Source: Deltaproteobacteria bacterium HGW-Deltaproteobacteria-22
GTDB lineage: Bacteria; Myxococcota_A; Polyangia; HGW-17
Length of the DNA stretch: 34,914 bases
Direction of reading: 5' to 3'
Assembly (NCBI GenBank): GCA_002841825.1
Contig: PHAZ01000007.1
Location: 1 to 34,914 of the forward strand
The translations under genes and the position numbers were made by a program. Position 1 is the first letter of the stretch. Each line of letters starts with the position of its first letter. This document shows, in pieces, positions 26,675 through 34,914 of this stretch. Below the pieces are notes generated by a model, which was not told where the DNA came from, made no database searches, and was given only the letters and a program-made list of their open reading frames with translations.

Positions 26675-27438
26675 AGTTCCCAAGCCTCCCCGGGGTCGAG
26701 CACCCGGACCCGATCGGCCATCTGGTGCGCGCGGGCCGCCTCGAGGACGGCCTCGACCGGCTCCCGCACAGGGGTGCCGGCCATGCGCACGACGCCCCAG
26801 TGAATGGGCACCATCATGCGCGCTCCGGTCTGCAAAAACAACTCCCACGCGGTTCTGGGGTCAATGTGCACGCCTTTTTTCCCTCGGCGGCGCTCGTAGT
26901 ATGCCACCTCGCGCATGCCGCCCACGGGCAGCGCCGCGGCCGAGAGCACGAAGCGGTCAGCCAACTGGGCCATCTCCGGCGACGGACCGAAGTCGATGTC
27001 TCCGGCGGCGAAGAACGCATGGGCGGCGTCGGCCAGGACGTAACTGTTCACCCCGGTGTCCTGCCACGGGAAGAACCGTCCACGCACGTGGTTCACGGGG
27101 ATGGCCGTGATCGTAAAAGTACCGGCGGTGGTGCTTTCACCCCAGGCCAGCTCGCGCACTTCGGAAAAGCCCAACCGGCGCACGAAGCGGCCCACGCCCG
27201 AAGGAACGATCAGCAGGCAGTCGCGCGGCAGCAGCGCCAGCGACGGCAGATGAAGGTGATCGGTGTGCGCGTGGGAGATCGTGATCGCGGTGAGCCTTGG
27301 CAGGTCCTGCAAGGCAAGGCCCGGCGCGGTGGCGCGCTTCTTCAGCATGATGCGCGGCGTGAGCAGCGGGTCGGTGAGGACCGCATCGGCGCCGGACTGC
27401 AGCAACAGGGTGGAGTGGCCGAGGAACGTGCACTTCAT
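26671..27438 (-). CDS. Metallo-beta-lactamase-fold hydrolase, UlaG / NAPE-PLD-like
   Basis: MKCTFLGHSTLLLQSGADAVLTDPLL...ITISHAHTDHLHLPSLALL...FFAAGDIDFGP...GARMMVPIHWG. Confidence 0.85.
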   Translation of the reverse strand: MKCTFLGHSTLLLQSGADAVLTDPLLTPRIMLKKRATAPGLALQDLPRLTAITISHAHTDHLHLPSLALLPRDCLLIVPSGVGRFVRRLGFSEVRELAWGESTTAGTFTITAIPVNHVRGRFFPWQDTGVNSYVLADAAHAFFAAGDIDFGPSPEMAQLADRFVLSAAALPVGGMREVAYYERRRGKKGVHIDPRTAWELFLQTGARMMVPIHWGVVRMAGTPVREPVEAVLEAARAHQMADRVRVLDPGEAWEL

Positions 27439-27442
27439 GATT

Positions 27443-28636
27443 TCACAACTCGTCTCCGGCGAACGTCAGCACCGAGCGGATATGGTCGGCACCCCACCAC
27501 AACATGACCAGGCGGTCCAGCCCCAGCGCGATGCCCGAGACCGGGGGCATCCCCTCGGCAAGCGCCTGCAGGAACTTTTCGTCGAGAGGGTACTCCGGGG
27601 CCCCGTGGGCGCGGCGCCAGGCAAGGTCCTCGAGGCTGCGCGAGCGCTGCAGCTCCCCGTCGAGCAGTTCGCCGAAGCCGTTGGCGATCTCGAGATCACC
27701 GCCGCCGGGCGCCGGGGCGAAGAACTCGAAGCGGTCGGCCACCAGCGGGTTCTCCGGGATCAGGCGGGCCAGGGACGCCATGGGCGCGGGCCATTGGGTC
27801 AGGAACACCGGGCCTTCCTCGCAAAGCCGCGGCTCGATCCGCTCCACGAACACCGTGAAGAAAGCCTCCTCCCAGGACAACCCGCCATCGGGCAGGTCCC
27901 CGGGCACCGGCAGGCCAGCCTGTGCAAGCAGCACCGGTGCGGGCGCCATCATGTCGGTCACGCCGGCAAAGCGCGCGAAGGCGGCAGCCATGGGAAGTCT
28001 CGGATACGGCGGGGGCGGCAGCGGAGACGGCACGTCCTCACGCTCCTGCACATAGGTGATCAGGGCCTCGACCTCGGCGCGCAACTGCGTGGTGTCGGCG
28101 CCCACGGCGTACCACTCGAGCATGGTGAACTCGGGGTTGTGGCGCGCGCCGGTCTCATCGCGTCGGAACGCGCGGCAGATCTGGTAGATCGAGCCCGCGC
28201 CGCCGGCCAGCAGCCGCTTCATCTGGAATTCGGGCGACGGCGAGAGGAACCAGTCATCGGCCGACAGCGCGCTCAGGTGCGTCTCCACGCCCGGGGACGG
28301 CACGCGCAGGGGCGTCTCCACCTCGAGGTAGCCCCGCGTGTCGAAAAACTCGCGCACGCGCCTCATGATGCGGTGGCGAAAACGCAGGGCCGCAAGCCGC
28401 GAGCGGCCCGCCGGGTCGGTGCGGTGCAGCCGACGCCACTCCTCGCCGGGAAACGGCGCGGCCGTCTTCTGCACGGCCGCGGTCAGGGAAGTGCCCTCCC
28501 CGGTCGTATGCAACCAGCCCCAGTCTCCGGGTTGAATGTCGTCGTGGATGTGCTCGAGCGTGACAATCCCTGCGGCGTCCTCGGCCAGCGGGGGTTGCCG
28601 CGAGACCAACCGTCCCGGTCGCGGTGCACCAAGCAT
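27443..28636 (-). CDS. epmA: EF-P lysine aminoacylase-like protein (EpmA/GenX/PoxA)
   Basis: RFRHRIMRRVREFFDTRGYLEVETPLRVPSPGVETHLSA...LSPSPEFQMKRLLAGGAGSIYQICRAFRRDETGARHNPEFTMLEWY...GIALGLDRLVMLWWG; class II LysRS-like without an anticodon-binding domain, directly downstream of efp. Confidence 0.9.
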   Translation of the reverse strand: MLGAPRPGRLVSRQPPLAEDAAGIVTLEHIHDDIQPGDWGWLHTTGEGTSLTAAVQKTAAPFPGEEWRRLHRTDPAGRSRLAALRFRHRIMRRVREFFDTRGYLEVETPLRVPSPGVETHLSALSADDWFLSPSPEFQMKRLLAGGAGSIYQICRAFRRDETGARHNPEFTMLEWYAVGADTTQLRAEVEALITYVQEREDVPSPLPPPPYPRLPMAAAFARFAGVTDMMAPAPVLLAQAGLPVPGDLPDGGLSWEEAFFTVFVERIEPRLCEEGPVFLTQWPAPMASLARLIPENPLVADRFEFFAPAPGGGDLEIANGFGELLDGELQRSRSLEDLAWRRAHGAPEYPLDEKFLQALAEGMPPVSGIALGLDRLVMLWWGADHIRSVLTFAGDEL

Positions 28637-28647
28637 GCGCGAGGAAC

Positions 28648-29211
28648 CTATTTCTTCACGCGTTCGACGTACTCACCGGTGCGGGTGTCGATCTTCAGCC
28701 ATTCGCCCTCGTTGACGAACAGGGGGACCTGCACGGTGGCGCCCGTGATCAGCGTCGCGGGCTTGGAGGCGCCCGTGGCGGTGTCGCCGCGCACGCCGGG
28801 CTCGCAATGGACGATCTGCATCTCGACGAACGTCGGGAACTCCACACCCACGGGCTTCTCGTTGAAGAACAGCACGTCGGTGACGAGGTTGTCGATGAGC
28901 CAGCGCGAGTCGTCGCCGAGGACTTCGGCCTCGACGTGGAACTGCTCGTACGTCTCGCGATCCATGAACACGAAGTGCTCGCCCTCGGAATACAGGAATT
29001 CCATCTTGCGGTTTTCCGTGTTGGCCAGCTCGATGCTCTCGTTGGAACGCCAGGTGCGCTCGAGCACGGAGCCGGTGATCAGGTTCTTGATCCGGCACTT
29101 CGTGAACGCCGTGCCCTTGCCGGGCTTGACGAACTGGGCTTCCACGACCGTGTACGGATCGCCGTCGACCAGGATTTTCAGGTTCTTTTTCAGATCGGAC
29201 GTACTTGCCAT
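28648..29211 (-). CDS. efp: Elongation factor P
   Basis: MASTSDLKKNLKILVDGDPYTVVEAQFVKPGKGTAFTKCRIKNLITGSVLERTWRSNE...; modifiable Lys in KPGKG. Confidence 0.96.
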   Translation of the reverse strand: MASTSDLKKNLKILVDGDPYTVVEAQFVKPGKGTAFTKCRIKNLITGSVLERTWRSNESIELANTENRKMEFLYSEGEHFVFMDRETYEQFHVEAEVLGDDSRWLIDNLVTDVLFFNEKPVGVEFPTFVEMQIVHCEPGVRGDTATGASKPATLITGATVQVPLFVNEGEWLKIDTRTGEYVERVKK

Positions 29212-29292
29212 CGCTCACCTCTTCTGGTCCGTCCGGACCCGGGTCGGGCCCTTCCGGTAAAAAAAACGCGCGCGCGCGGGACGCGGCAGGCC

Positions 29293-29322
29293 GTTATATA
29301 CTGGTTTTTCCCCTTTTTGCAA
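29293..29322 (-). promoter_or_regulatory. Candidate sigma-70-type promoter for the efp-led operon
   Basis: On the minus strand TTGCAA - 16 nt - TATATA. Confidence 0.5.
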
Positions 29323-29536
29323 AGTGGAATTTCCTTCCATATTGTATTTTAAACAACAACCTCCAGATTGGTCTGACGCGTCATGCAGTCCACACAAGCA
29401 CAGTCACAGCCCTGTGAGCGTTGACTGACACTGGCCTATCCGAACCGATCGCTCCAACGCTTGCAGACACCCGTGAATTTGCGGATTGGACTCTGATTGA
29501 CTATATTCGTGGATTCCTTTCCGGGAGGCGGGACGC

Positions 29537-30913
29537 ATGGATTTTCTGGCATTGTTCCTGGGTATTTTCATCGGCGTCCTCATCGGTTTCCTCATCGCAC
29601 GGCTGAGGTCCCGGGCTCGGACCGGAAGCACGGAGGAGGAGGCACGCGTGGGCCTTGCCCTGGCGGGGGCGCAGGAGCGGATACGATCCCTCGAAGCCCG
29701 GTGTGCGGAGTGGAAGGAGGAGCAGGCAGGGTGGTCCGGTCGCCTGGAGCGGCTGCAACGGGAAAAGAGCGGTCTGGAGGCCGAGGTGGCGCGGCTGGAG
29801 CAGGAGCTTGAGGGGACGAGGTCTGCAGCCGGGGAAAAACTCGCGGAGTTGACATCGGCGCGGGACCAGTTGGTCATGACGTTTAGGGCCACGGCCGCCC
29901 AACTGCTGCAGGAAACCCGGGAGCAGGGCGTGGACCAGCAGCGGGAGAAGCTCGAGATCGCGCTGCGGCCGTTCCAGGACCAGCTCAAGGGATTCCAGGA
30001 GCTCGTCAGGACGACGTATTCCGAAGAGGTGCGCGATCGGGTGGCGCTGAAGAAGGAGATCGAGCTGCTGGCGCTGCGGCACCAGAGCCTGTCGCAGGAG
30101 GCGCAGCGGCTCACCCTCGCGCTCACGGGCAGCTCCAAGGTGCGCGGTGACTGGGGCGAGATCACGCTGCTGCGGCTGCTGGAGAAGAGCGGTCTGCGGG
30201 AGGGCCACGAGTTCCGTATTCAGGAATCCTCGACCCAGGCAGATGGTTCCAGGCTGCGGCCCGACGTGGTCGTCTCCCTGCCCCATGACGGTGCCCTGAT
30301 CATCGACTCCAAGCTCCAGTTGGTCTCCTGGATGAAGGTCTGCGAGGCCACCACCCCCGAAGAAGCCCGAAACGCCGGCGTCGAACTGGCCGCGGCGGTC
30401 CGGACGCACTTCCGCAGCCTGAATCGGAAATCCTACCAGGAACTGTACTCGGATTCCATCGACCTGGTGGTCATGTACCTTCCCATCGATGCCGCGCTGC
30501 TGGCTGCCCTGGACGCCTCCCCGGAGTTGTTCGAAGAGGCCCATGCCCTGGGTGTGATCCTTACGGGCCCCACTCTGTTGATGGCGCTGCTGGGCAGCCT
30601 GGCGCAGCAATGGCGCACCCGTCAACAGGAGCGCAATGTGGTGAAGATCGCCAAACTGGCGGAGGCACTTGGTAAAAAATTGGAAGGTTTTCTGGTCAGT
30701 TACCAGGAACTCGGCCAACGCCTGCGCCAGGGCGTCGCGGTGTACAACCGGGGCTGGGGCCAGCTCGCCGCGGGCAACGGCAATGTGATCAGGAGGGCGG
30801 CCGAGTTGGGCGAACTGGGTATCAAATCCGCCAGGAAACTGGGAGTGGACTGGGAGACGGCCGACCTCGCCGTCGAATCGGGCCCGCTGGCGGAGGAGCC
30901 CGTGGAGGATTGA
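29537..30913 (+). CDS. rmuC: DNA recombination protein RmuC
   Basis: N-terminal TM and coiled coil; RGDWGEITLLRLLEKSGLREGHEF...LRPDVVVSLPHDGALIIDSKLQLVSW...AVRTHFRSLNRKSYQELYS...VVMYLPIDAALLAAL. Confidence 0.93.
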   Translation: MDFLALFLGIFIGVLIGFLIARLRSRARTGSTEEEARVGLALAGAQERIRSLEARCAEWKEEQAGWSGRLERLQREKSGLEAEVARLEQELEGTRSAAGEKLAELTSARDQLVMTFRATAAQLLQETREQGVDQQREKLEIALRPFQDQLKGFQELVRTTYSEEVRDRVALKKEIELLALRHQSLSQEAQRLTLALTGSSKVRGDWGEITLLRLLEKSGLREGHEFRIQESSTQADGSRLRPDVVVSLPHDGALIIDSKLQLVSWMKVCEATTPEEARNAGVELAAAVRTHFRSLNRKSYQELYSDSIDLVVMYLPIDAALLAALDASPELFEEAHALGVILTGPTLLMALLGSLAQQWRTRQQERNVVKIAKLAEALGKKLEGFLVSYQELGQRLRQGVAVYNRGWGQLAAGNGNVIRRAAELGELGIKSARKLGVDWETADLAVESGPLAEEPVED

Positions 30914-31693
30914 TTATTTCTGCAGAAAGGCCAGACCCTCGTGGGTGAGATCCGGGAACACGGGATGGGGCGTGGCGAGGTGGGGGGCAACCAGAAAGGC
31001 CGACCCGCCCGTAAGGATCGTCATGGGTGGCTCCGGGAGCGAGGCCTCAATCCGGTTGATGATGCCGTCGACCTGGGCGAGAAAACCGAACCAGAGCCCG
31101 GCCCGCAGGCAGGCTTCGGTGTCACGACCCACGACGGTGTCCACGGCGATGGGCTCCACGAAGGGGAGCTTCGTGCGCGACGGGAGCGCATGGGCCAGCG
31201 TATCCAGGCCCGGGGCGATGACACCGCCGGCGAAGACGCCCTCGCCAAGCCCTTCCTGGTCACCCGTGGCCAGCACCAGATCCCAGGTGACGGCGGTGCC
31301 CATGTCCACGATCAGGCATGAACGCGAGAAACGACGCCAGGCTGCGCTGCAGTTGATCAGACGATCCATTCCCACGCGCTCGGGAGCGGGCACGGCGTAG
31401 CGCAACGGAAGATCGGTGTGCCGCGCGAAGCGACAGGGAACACCGGCGTCGGAGGTCCATTCGGCGAGCACCGGCTCCACGGCGGCCACGACGCAGCAGA
31501 CCAGGACTTCAGTGGCCTGGCCCTGCTTCAGCACCTGCAGCCAGCCGGAGCGCGTCCCCGGCTCGCGGGCGAGCCAGTCCCGGGTGGGCCACGCCGCCAG
31601 ACGGCACACCTCGACGCCTGCGGCAGTGGCGGTGCAGAGCGCGACACTCACGTTCGTGTTGCCGACGTTGACGGTCAGGACGGAGGAATTCAT
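30914..31693 (-). CDS. coaX: Type III pantothenate kinase (CoaX)
   Basis: LTVNVGNTNVSVAL...ERVGMDRLINCSAAW...CLIVDMGTAVTWDLV...FAGGVIAPGLDTLAHAL...TGG. Confidence 0.92.
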   Translation of the reverse strand: MNSSVLTVNVGNTNVSVALCTATAAGVEVCRLAAWPTRDWLAREPGTRSGWLQVLKQGQATEVLVCCVVAAVEPVLAEWTSDAGVPCRFARHTDLPLRYAVPAPERVGMDRLINCSAAWRRFSRSCLIVDMGTAVTWDLVLATGDQEGLGEGVFAGGVIAPGLDTLAHALPSRTKLPFVEPIAVDTVVGRDTEACLRAGLWFGFLAQVDGIINRIEASLPEPPMTILTGGSAFLVAPHLATPHPVFPDLTHEGLAFLQK

Positions 31694-32313
31694 GCAGGAT
31701 CTTGTTCGCGGGGCTCCAGCGCGAGCGCCAGGAAGCCCACGGTGCGATCGGGGTAGCACAACTCGAGGGCGTAGACGCCGGACTCGGGCAGGTCAAAGTG
31801 GAAGGCGCCGTGGTCCTCGGGAGCCGAGTCCAGAAGGGTGCCGTCCCTTTTCAGTTCCACGCGTGCCGGAACGATCGCCGGCGCCGGAAACGACAGGTTG
31901 AGCCGCGCACCACCGTGGAGATCCGGAGACAACTCGAGGTGGGCTCCATCGGCTGTGACGGTGCGCACGCCCACGAGCTCTGCACCATTCTCGCCACGCA
32001 CGCCCGCGACCACGGCGGGCTGCCAGGTCAGACTCGACATCACAACCTGGACCTGCTTGTGCACCCAGCACACCAGCACGTCGAACGGAGAGGACGAGGC
32101 TGCCTGCTCCTTCCAATCGTAGTTTTCCCACTCGGCGACGGTGTCGACGAACTCCCGCAGATCCGCGTCCAGATCGCCGGGGATGCGCGTGCGGCCTGTG
32201 GCCATGGACACGATATCCTGTAGCGAGACGCCTCCGGCATTGTCCGCAGCCGCCTTCCGCGCCGAATACACACGCTGGAGAATGGCCTCCCAGTCTCTAT
32301 GTTGCCCGCTCAT
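31690..32313 (-). CDS. Uncharacterised protein (207 aa) downstream of a sigma factor
   Basis: MSGQHRDWEAILQRVYSARKAAADNAGG...; SD ggagaggag; stop overlaps coaX start (ATGA). Confidence 0.75.
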   Translation of the reverse strand: MSGQHRDWEAILQRVYSARKAAADNAGGVSLQDIVSMATGRTRIPGDLDADLREFVDTVAEWENYDWKEQAASSSPFDVLVCWVHKQVQVVMSSLTWQPAVVAGVRGENGAELVGVRTVTADGAHLELSPDLHGGARLNLSFPAPAIVPARVELKRDGTLLDSAPEDHGAFHFDLPESGVYALELCYPDRTVGFLALALEPREQDPA

Positions 32314-32398
32314 GTTCTTGCTCCTCTCCGATCTCTTCCGATGTTCGAACCGCGAACACCCCGGTATACGCACCCGCTTCGAAAATCTGGACGCCCCG

Positions 32399-33022
32399 CT
32401 ACCGTTTCAGGCGTACCGTGCTCAATTCGGCGACCGCGTCCATCAACTTGTGAAGAATCTTGTTCTTCTTGCTGTAGACCGTGTTGATGTTGAGGCCCAG
32501 GCGCACGCCGATCTCTTCAGGCGCCAGCTGGGCGTCATAGGCCAGCTCGAGAAATTCGCGGTCCCCCGGCGACAAGGTCGCGATGGCCGCCATCAGCAGG
32601 CGGCTCTCCTCCTCGCGCTCGGCGTTCTCGACAGGGCTCGCCATCATGGAGCGCGGTTGCGCCACCTTGCGCTCCGTGTCGTCGAGGGACACCGTCGGCC
32701 GCGCATTCTTCCGGATATGGTCCACCGTGGCGTTGGTCGTGATGATGCCGACCCATGTGCTGAGGCGATAGCCCCGCCCCGGATCGAACATGCGCAATTT
32801 TTTATAATCATCCTGCAAAAAACTCAGGAAGACGGTGCTGATCATGTCGTCGATCTCGTCTTCCGTGAAGTCAAATGTCCATTTATAAAATACTTTACGG
32901 ATGCAGGAGGCCACCAAACGCTGATACCGGCGGTAGAACTCGGAAAAGGCCGCCGATTCACCGTGCAGGAGCCGTGTGAGCAGGGTCAGTTCCTCGGCTC
33001 TGAGCTGGTCGTTCTGGGTCAT
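32399..33022 (-). CDS. Sigma-70 family (ECF-like) RNA polymerase sigma factor
   Basis: Region 2 FYRRYQRLVASCIRKVFYKW...DDMISTVFLSFL...YRLSTWVGIITTNATVDHIRK and region 4 LSPGDREFLELAYDAQLAPEEIGVRLGLNINTVYSKKNKILHKL. Confidence 0.88.
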   Translation of the reverse strand: MTQNDQLRAEELTLLTRLLHGESAAFSEFYRRYQRLVASCIRKVFYKWTFDFTEDEIDDMISTVFLSFLQDDYKKLRMFDPGRGYRLSTWVGIITTNATVDHIRKNARPTVSLDDTERKVAQPRSMMASPVENAEREEESRLLMAAIATLSPGDREFLELAYDAQLAPEEIGVRLGLNINTVYSKKNKILHKLMDAVAELSTVRLKR

Positions 33023-33049
33023 GAAACCTCCAGTTGCAGATTCATGCAA

Positions 33050-34423
33050 CTATTCATCAGTCTCCGGCGCACAGAATTCCAGGCGCTGATCCGACGTGAA
33101 CAGGCCCACGGTCTCCATGCCCACGATCAACTGGCTGGAGCCGGCGTGATCGATCTGGAACAGCGAACTGGTGTAAACGGCGCGCCGGCTGGTCAACTGG
33201 ATGCCTACGACCTCCGCGTTGATGCTGTCTTTGAGCCGGCCCAGATGTGTGCCCGGATAGTCGACGAAGGCCATCTGCTGGGGCCGGGGCACCTCGCCCA
33301 GCGTGAGATAGACGCGCCCCAGCGTGTCCACGACGGGCTCGGTGACGACCATCACGATGATCTCCCTGTCGGACATCAGGTTCGTGGGCACCTGCAGGTC
33401 GATGGTGGAGGCGCCGGTGTTGACGTCGAGCCCCCGCAGCTTCCCGGCGGTCGTGCCGAAGACGAGGGTGTTGCGGTAGAGCGCCAGGGAGGTGGCGATG
33501 TCCAGGTGCATCACCGACCAGGCCTTGCGTCCGGTCTTGAGGTCCAGCGCGATGATGTTGGGGAAGCGGCGGCCGCCGGCCCCGTAGGCGACGATCACAC
33601 GGGAGGTGGCGGGATCGCCCACCAGCGCCAGCGGCTCGGAGTGGCCGACCTGCGCCTTCCACAGTTCGCGCGTCTTGCCGGCGGCCAGATCGGAGACCGA
33701 AAAGGCGTGGAGGCCGCCGACGGCGTCGGGCACCACCACGGTCTGCGTGTGGAGCACCGAAAGCGGCGGGTACCGGCGCTGGGTGTAGACGCCCGGCAGC
33801 GGGATCTCGACGATCGTCTTGCCCGACGCAGGGGCGACCGCGCGCACCACGGCCCTGGCCGCGAAGGCGTTGCGGCCCGAGCGGGCGCTGCCCTTGACGT
33901 TGCCGTGCATGATCACGAGCCGGTCGTTGACCAGCAGCGGGGGATGCCACAGCGAGGGTTTGCCGTAGACGTTGCGCCACAGGATCGTGCCCGCGGGCTG
34001 GCGCACGGAGGACTCCTGGTTGTTCACCAGAAAGTAGCGGCCCTCGGGGAGCACCAGCACGTGCGAGGAGGGGAAGCGGGCGTTGGGGAAGCGGTTGCGC
34101 AACTGGAGGCGGTGGGAGAACTGCCACAACTCGCCGCGGCCCGAGAGCAGCGAAAAATAGTTGGCACCCTCGTAGGAAAAGAACGGCGCCACGACAGCCT
34201 TTTCAAGCATGGTGCAGATGTCCTCGGAGCCCGAAGAAGGACCCGAGAAGGCCACCTGGCCGGTGCGCAGTCCGTTGCAGCGGAACTGGTTGCACAACTG
34301 CACCTCGGTGCGCATCACGTCGTAGACGGGGCGACCGGGGAGGCCCGTCCAGGGCAGGCCCGCGATCGCGGGAGACGCCCACAGCAGCAGGATGGTCAGA
34401 AACAGGGGAACCGATCGTCGCAT
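33050..34423 (-). CDS. Secreted PQQ-like beta-propeller repeat protein
   Basis: MRRSVPLFLTILLLWASPAIAG signal peptide; repeats such as NIIALDLKTGRKAWSVMHL and TLVFGTTAGKLRGLDVNTGAST. Confidence 0.75.
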   Translation of the reverse strand: MRRSVPLFLTILLLWASPAIAGLPWTGLPGRPVYDVMRTEVQLCNQFRCNGLRTGQVAFSGPSSGSEDICTMLEKAVVAPFFSYEGANYFSLLSGRGELWQFSHRLQLRNRFPNARFPSSHVLVLPEGRYFLVNNQESSVRQPAGTILWRNVYGKPSLWHPPLLVNDRLVIMHGNVKGSARSGRNAFAARAVVRAVAPASGKTIVEIPLPGVYTQRRYPPLSVLHTQTVVVPDAVGGLHAFSVSDLAAGKTRELWKAQVGHSEPLALVGDPATSRVIVAYGAGGRRFPNIIALDLKTGRKAWSVMHLDIATSLALYRNTLVFGTTAGKLRGLDVNTGASTIDLQVPTNLMSDREIIVMVVTEPVVDTLGRVYLTLGEVPRPQQMAFVDYPGTHLGRLKDSINAEVVGIQLTSRRAVYTSSLFQIDHAGSSQLIVGMETVGLFTSDQRLEFCAPETDE

Positions 34424-34466
34424 GCGGTTCTTTCTGCCTTGCCGGGTCCGACACCGGGCCCGCGGG

Positions 34467-34486
34467 TTGCACAAACACCTGTACAA
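34467..34486. promoter_or_regulatory. Candidate operator: imperfect palindrome TTGCACA-N6-TGTACAA between divergent genes
   Basis: 7-bp arms with one mismatch in the intergenic region upstream of the PQQ-like and EcsC-like genes. Confidence 0.3.
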
Positions 34487-34564
34487 GGCGAGAGGAACTG
34501 TATACAAATGGAGACCGGGAATCAACTCATGTTTCTAGTTCCCACCATCTTCGGGGGTGTCGTC

Positions 34565-34914
34565 ATGAAAGAGAGCAAGTCCACCATACTCATGAACTGG
34601 ATCCTGGATCAGGCGCTGGCCGGGGTGCCGCCGTTTGCGCCCGCCTCGGCGCTGGCCGAGGACATGCGCCGCCGGCTTCCCGACGCGTCACCCCATGCGC
34701 AGGCCTCGAAACTGATCCTGCGCGAATCCGTGAAGAACTTCTCCACGGGCTTTGTGACCGGCCTGGGCGGTCCGGTCACGCTCCCTCTGGCGGTGCCCTC
34801 GGCGATTTTATCCTCGTGGCTGCTCCAGGCACGGCTGGTGGCGGCCATCGCGTTGCTGCACGGGCACGACCTGAAGGACCCGCGCATCCGCTCCCTGGTG
34901 TTATGGGCGCTGTT
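34565..34914 (+). CDS. EcsC family protein, 3' end truncated by window edge
   Basis: MKESKSTILMNWILDQALAGVPPFAPASALAEDM...FSTGFVTGLGGPVTLPLAVPSAILSSWLLQARLVAAIALLHGHDLKDPRIRSLVLWAL; open to the window end, so absent from the ORF track. Confidence 0.75.
   Translation, partial: MKESKSTILMNWILDQALAGVPPFAPASALAEDMRRRLPDASPHAQASKLILRESVKNFSTGFVTGLGGPVTLPLAVPSAILSSWLLQARLVAAIALLHGHDLKDPRIRSLVLWAL

Noticed and set aside
27263-29260. 665-aa plus-strand ORF
   Set aside because: Antisense across the MBL gene, epmA and efp; a shadow ORF despite its length.
29501-30718. 405-aa minus-strand ORF
   Set aside because: Antisense of rmuC, which has clear conserved motifs.

Overview
A GC-rich bacterial chromosomal segment of about 35 kb, densely coding on both strands. 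I read 31 protein-coding genes (two truncated by the window edges) and one decayed gene. I saw no rRNA, tRNA, CRISPR array, integrase or transposase. Recognisable housekeeping genes are rarA (partial), a NifU-like Fe-S scaffold, mnmG, long-form hpf, rpoN, a ThyX-family gene, an RlpA-like gene, epmA, efp, rmuC and coaX. Asn-rich 'NNVNNLNNVNN' lipoprotein linkers, an IgGFc-binding-type relic and many lipoproteins suggest a Myxococcota/Bradymonadota-like lineage; this is inference, not proof. The most unusual content is: (1) a compact minus-strand run efp-epmA-(NAPE-PLD/UlaG-like MBL hydrolase)-three CDP-alcohol phosphatidyltransferases plus a small membrane protein-rlpA-thyX-DUF4911-like, with several overlapping start/stop codons; (2) a three-gene operon of acidic, internally duplicated and zinc-ribbon proteins with no obvious function; (3) a PAS-rich histidine-kinase-like protein with its phospho-acceptor His replaced by Asp, next to a MoxR-like AAA ATPase; (4) a tandem ThyX protein with a degenerate second domain; (5) a membrane (PF06541-like)-HD domain fusion with two 7-residue-period linker repeats; and (6) dispersed ACCACGGAA-type extragenic repeats 3' of genes. 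Family assignments come from reading the translations and recalling motifs; no database search was run.
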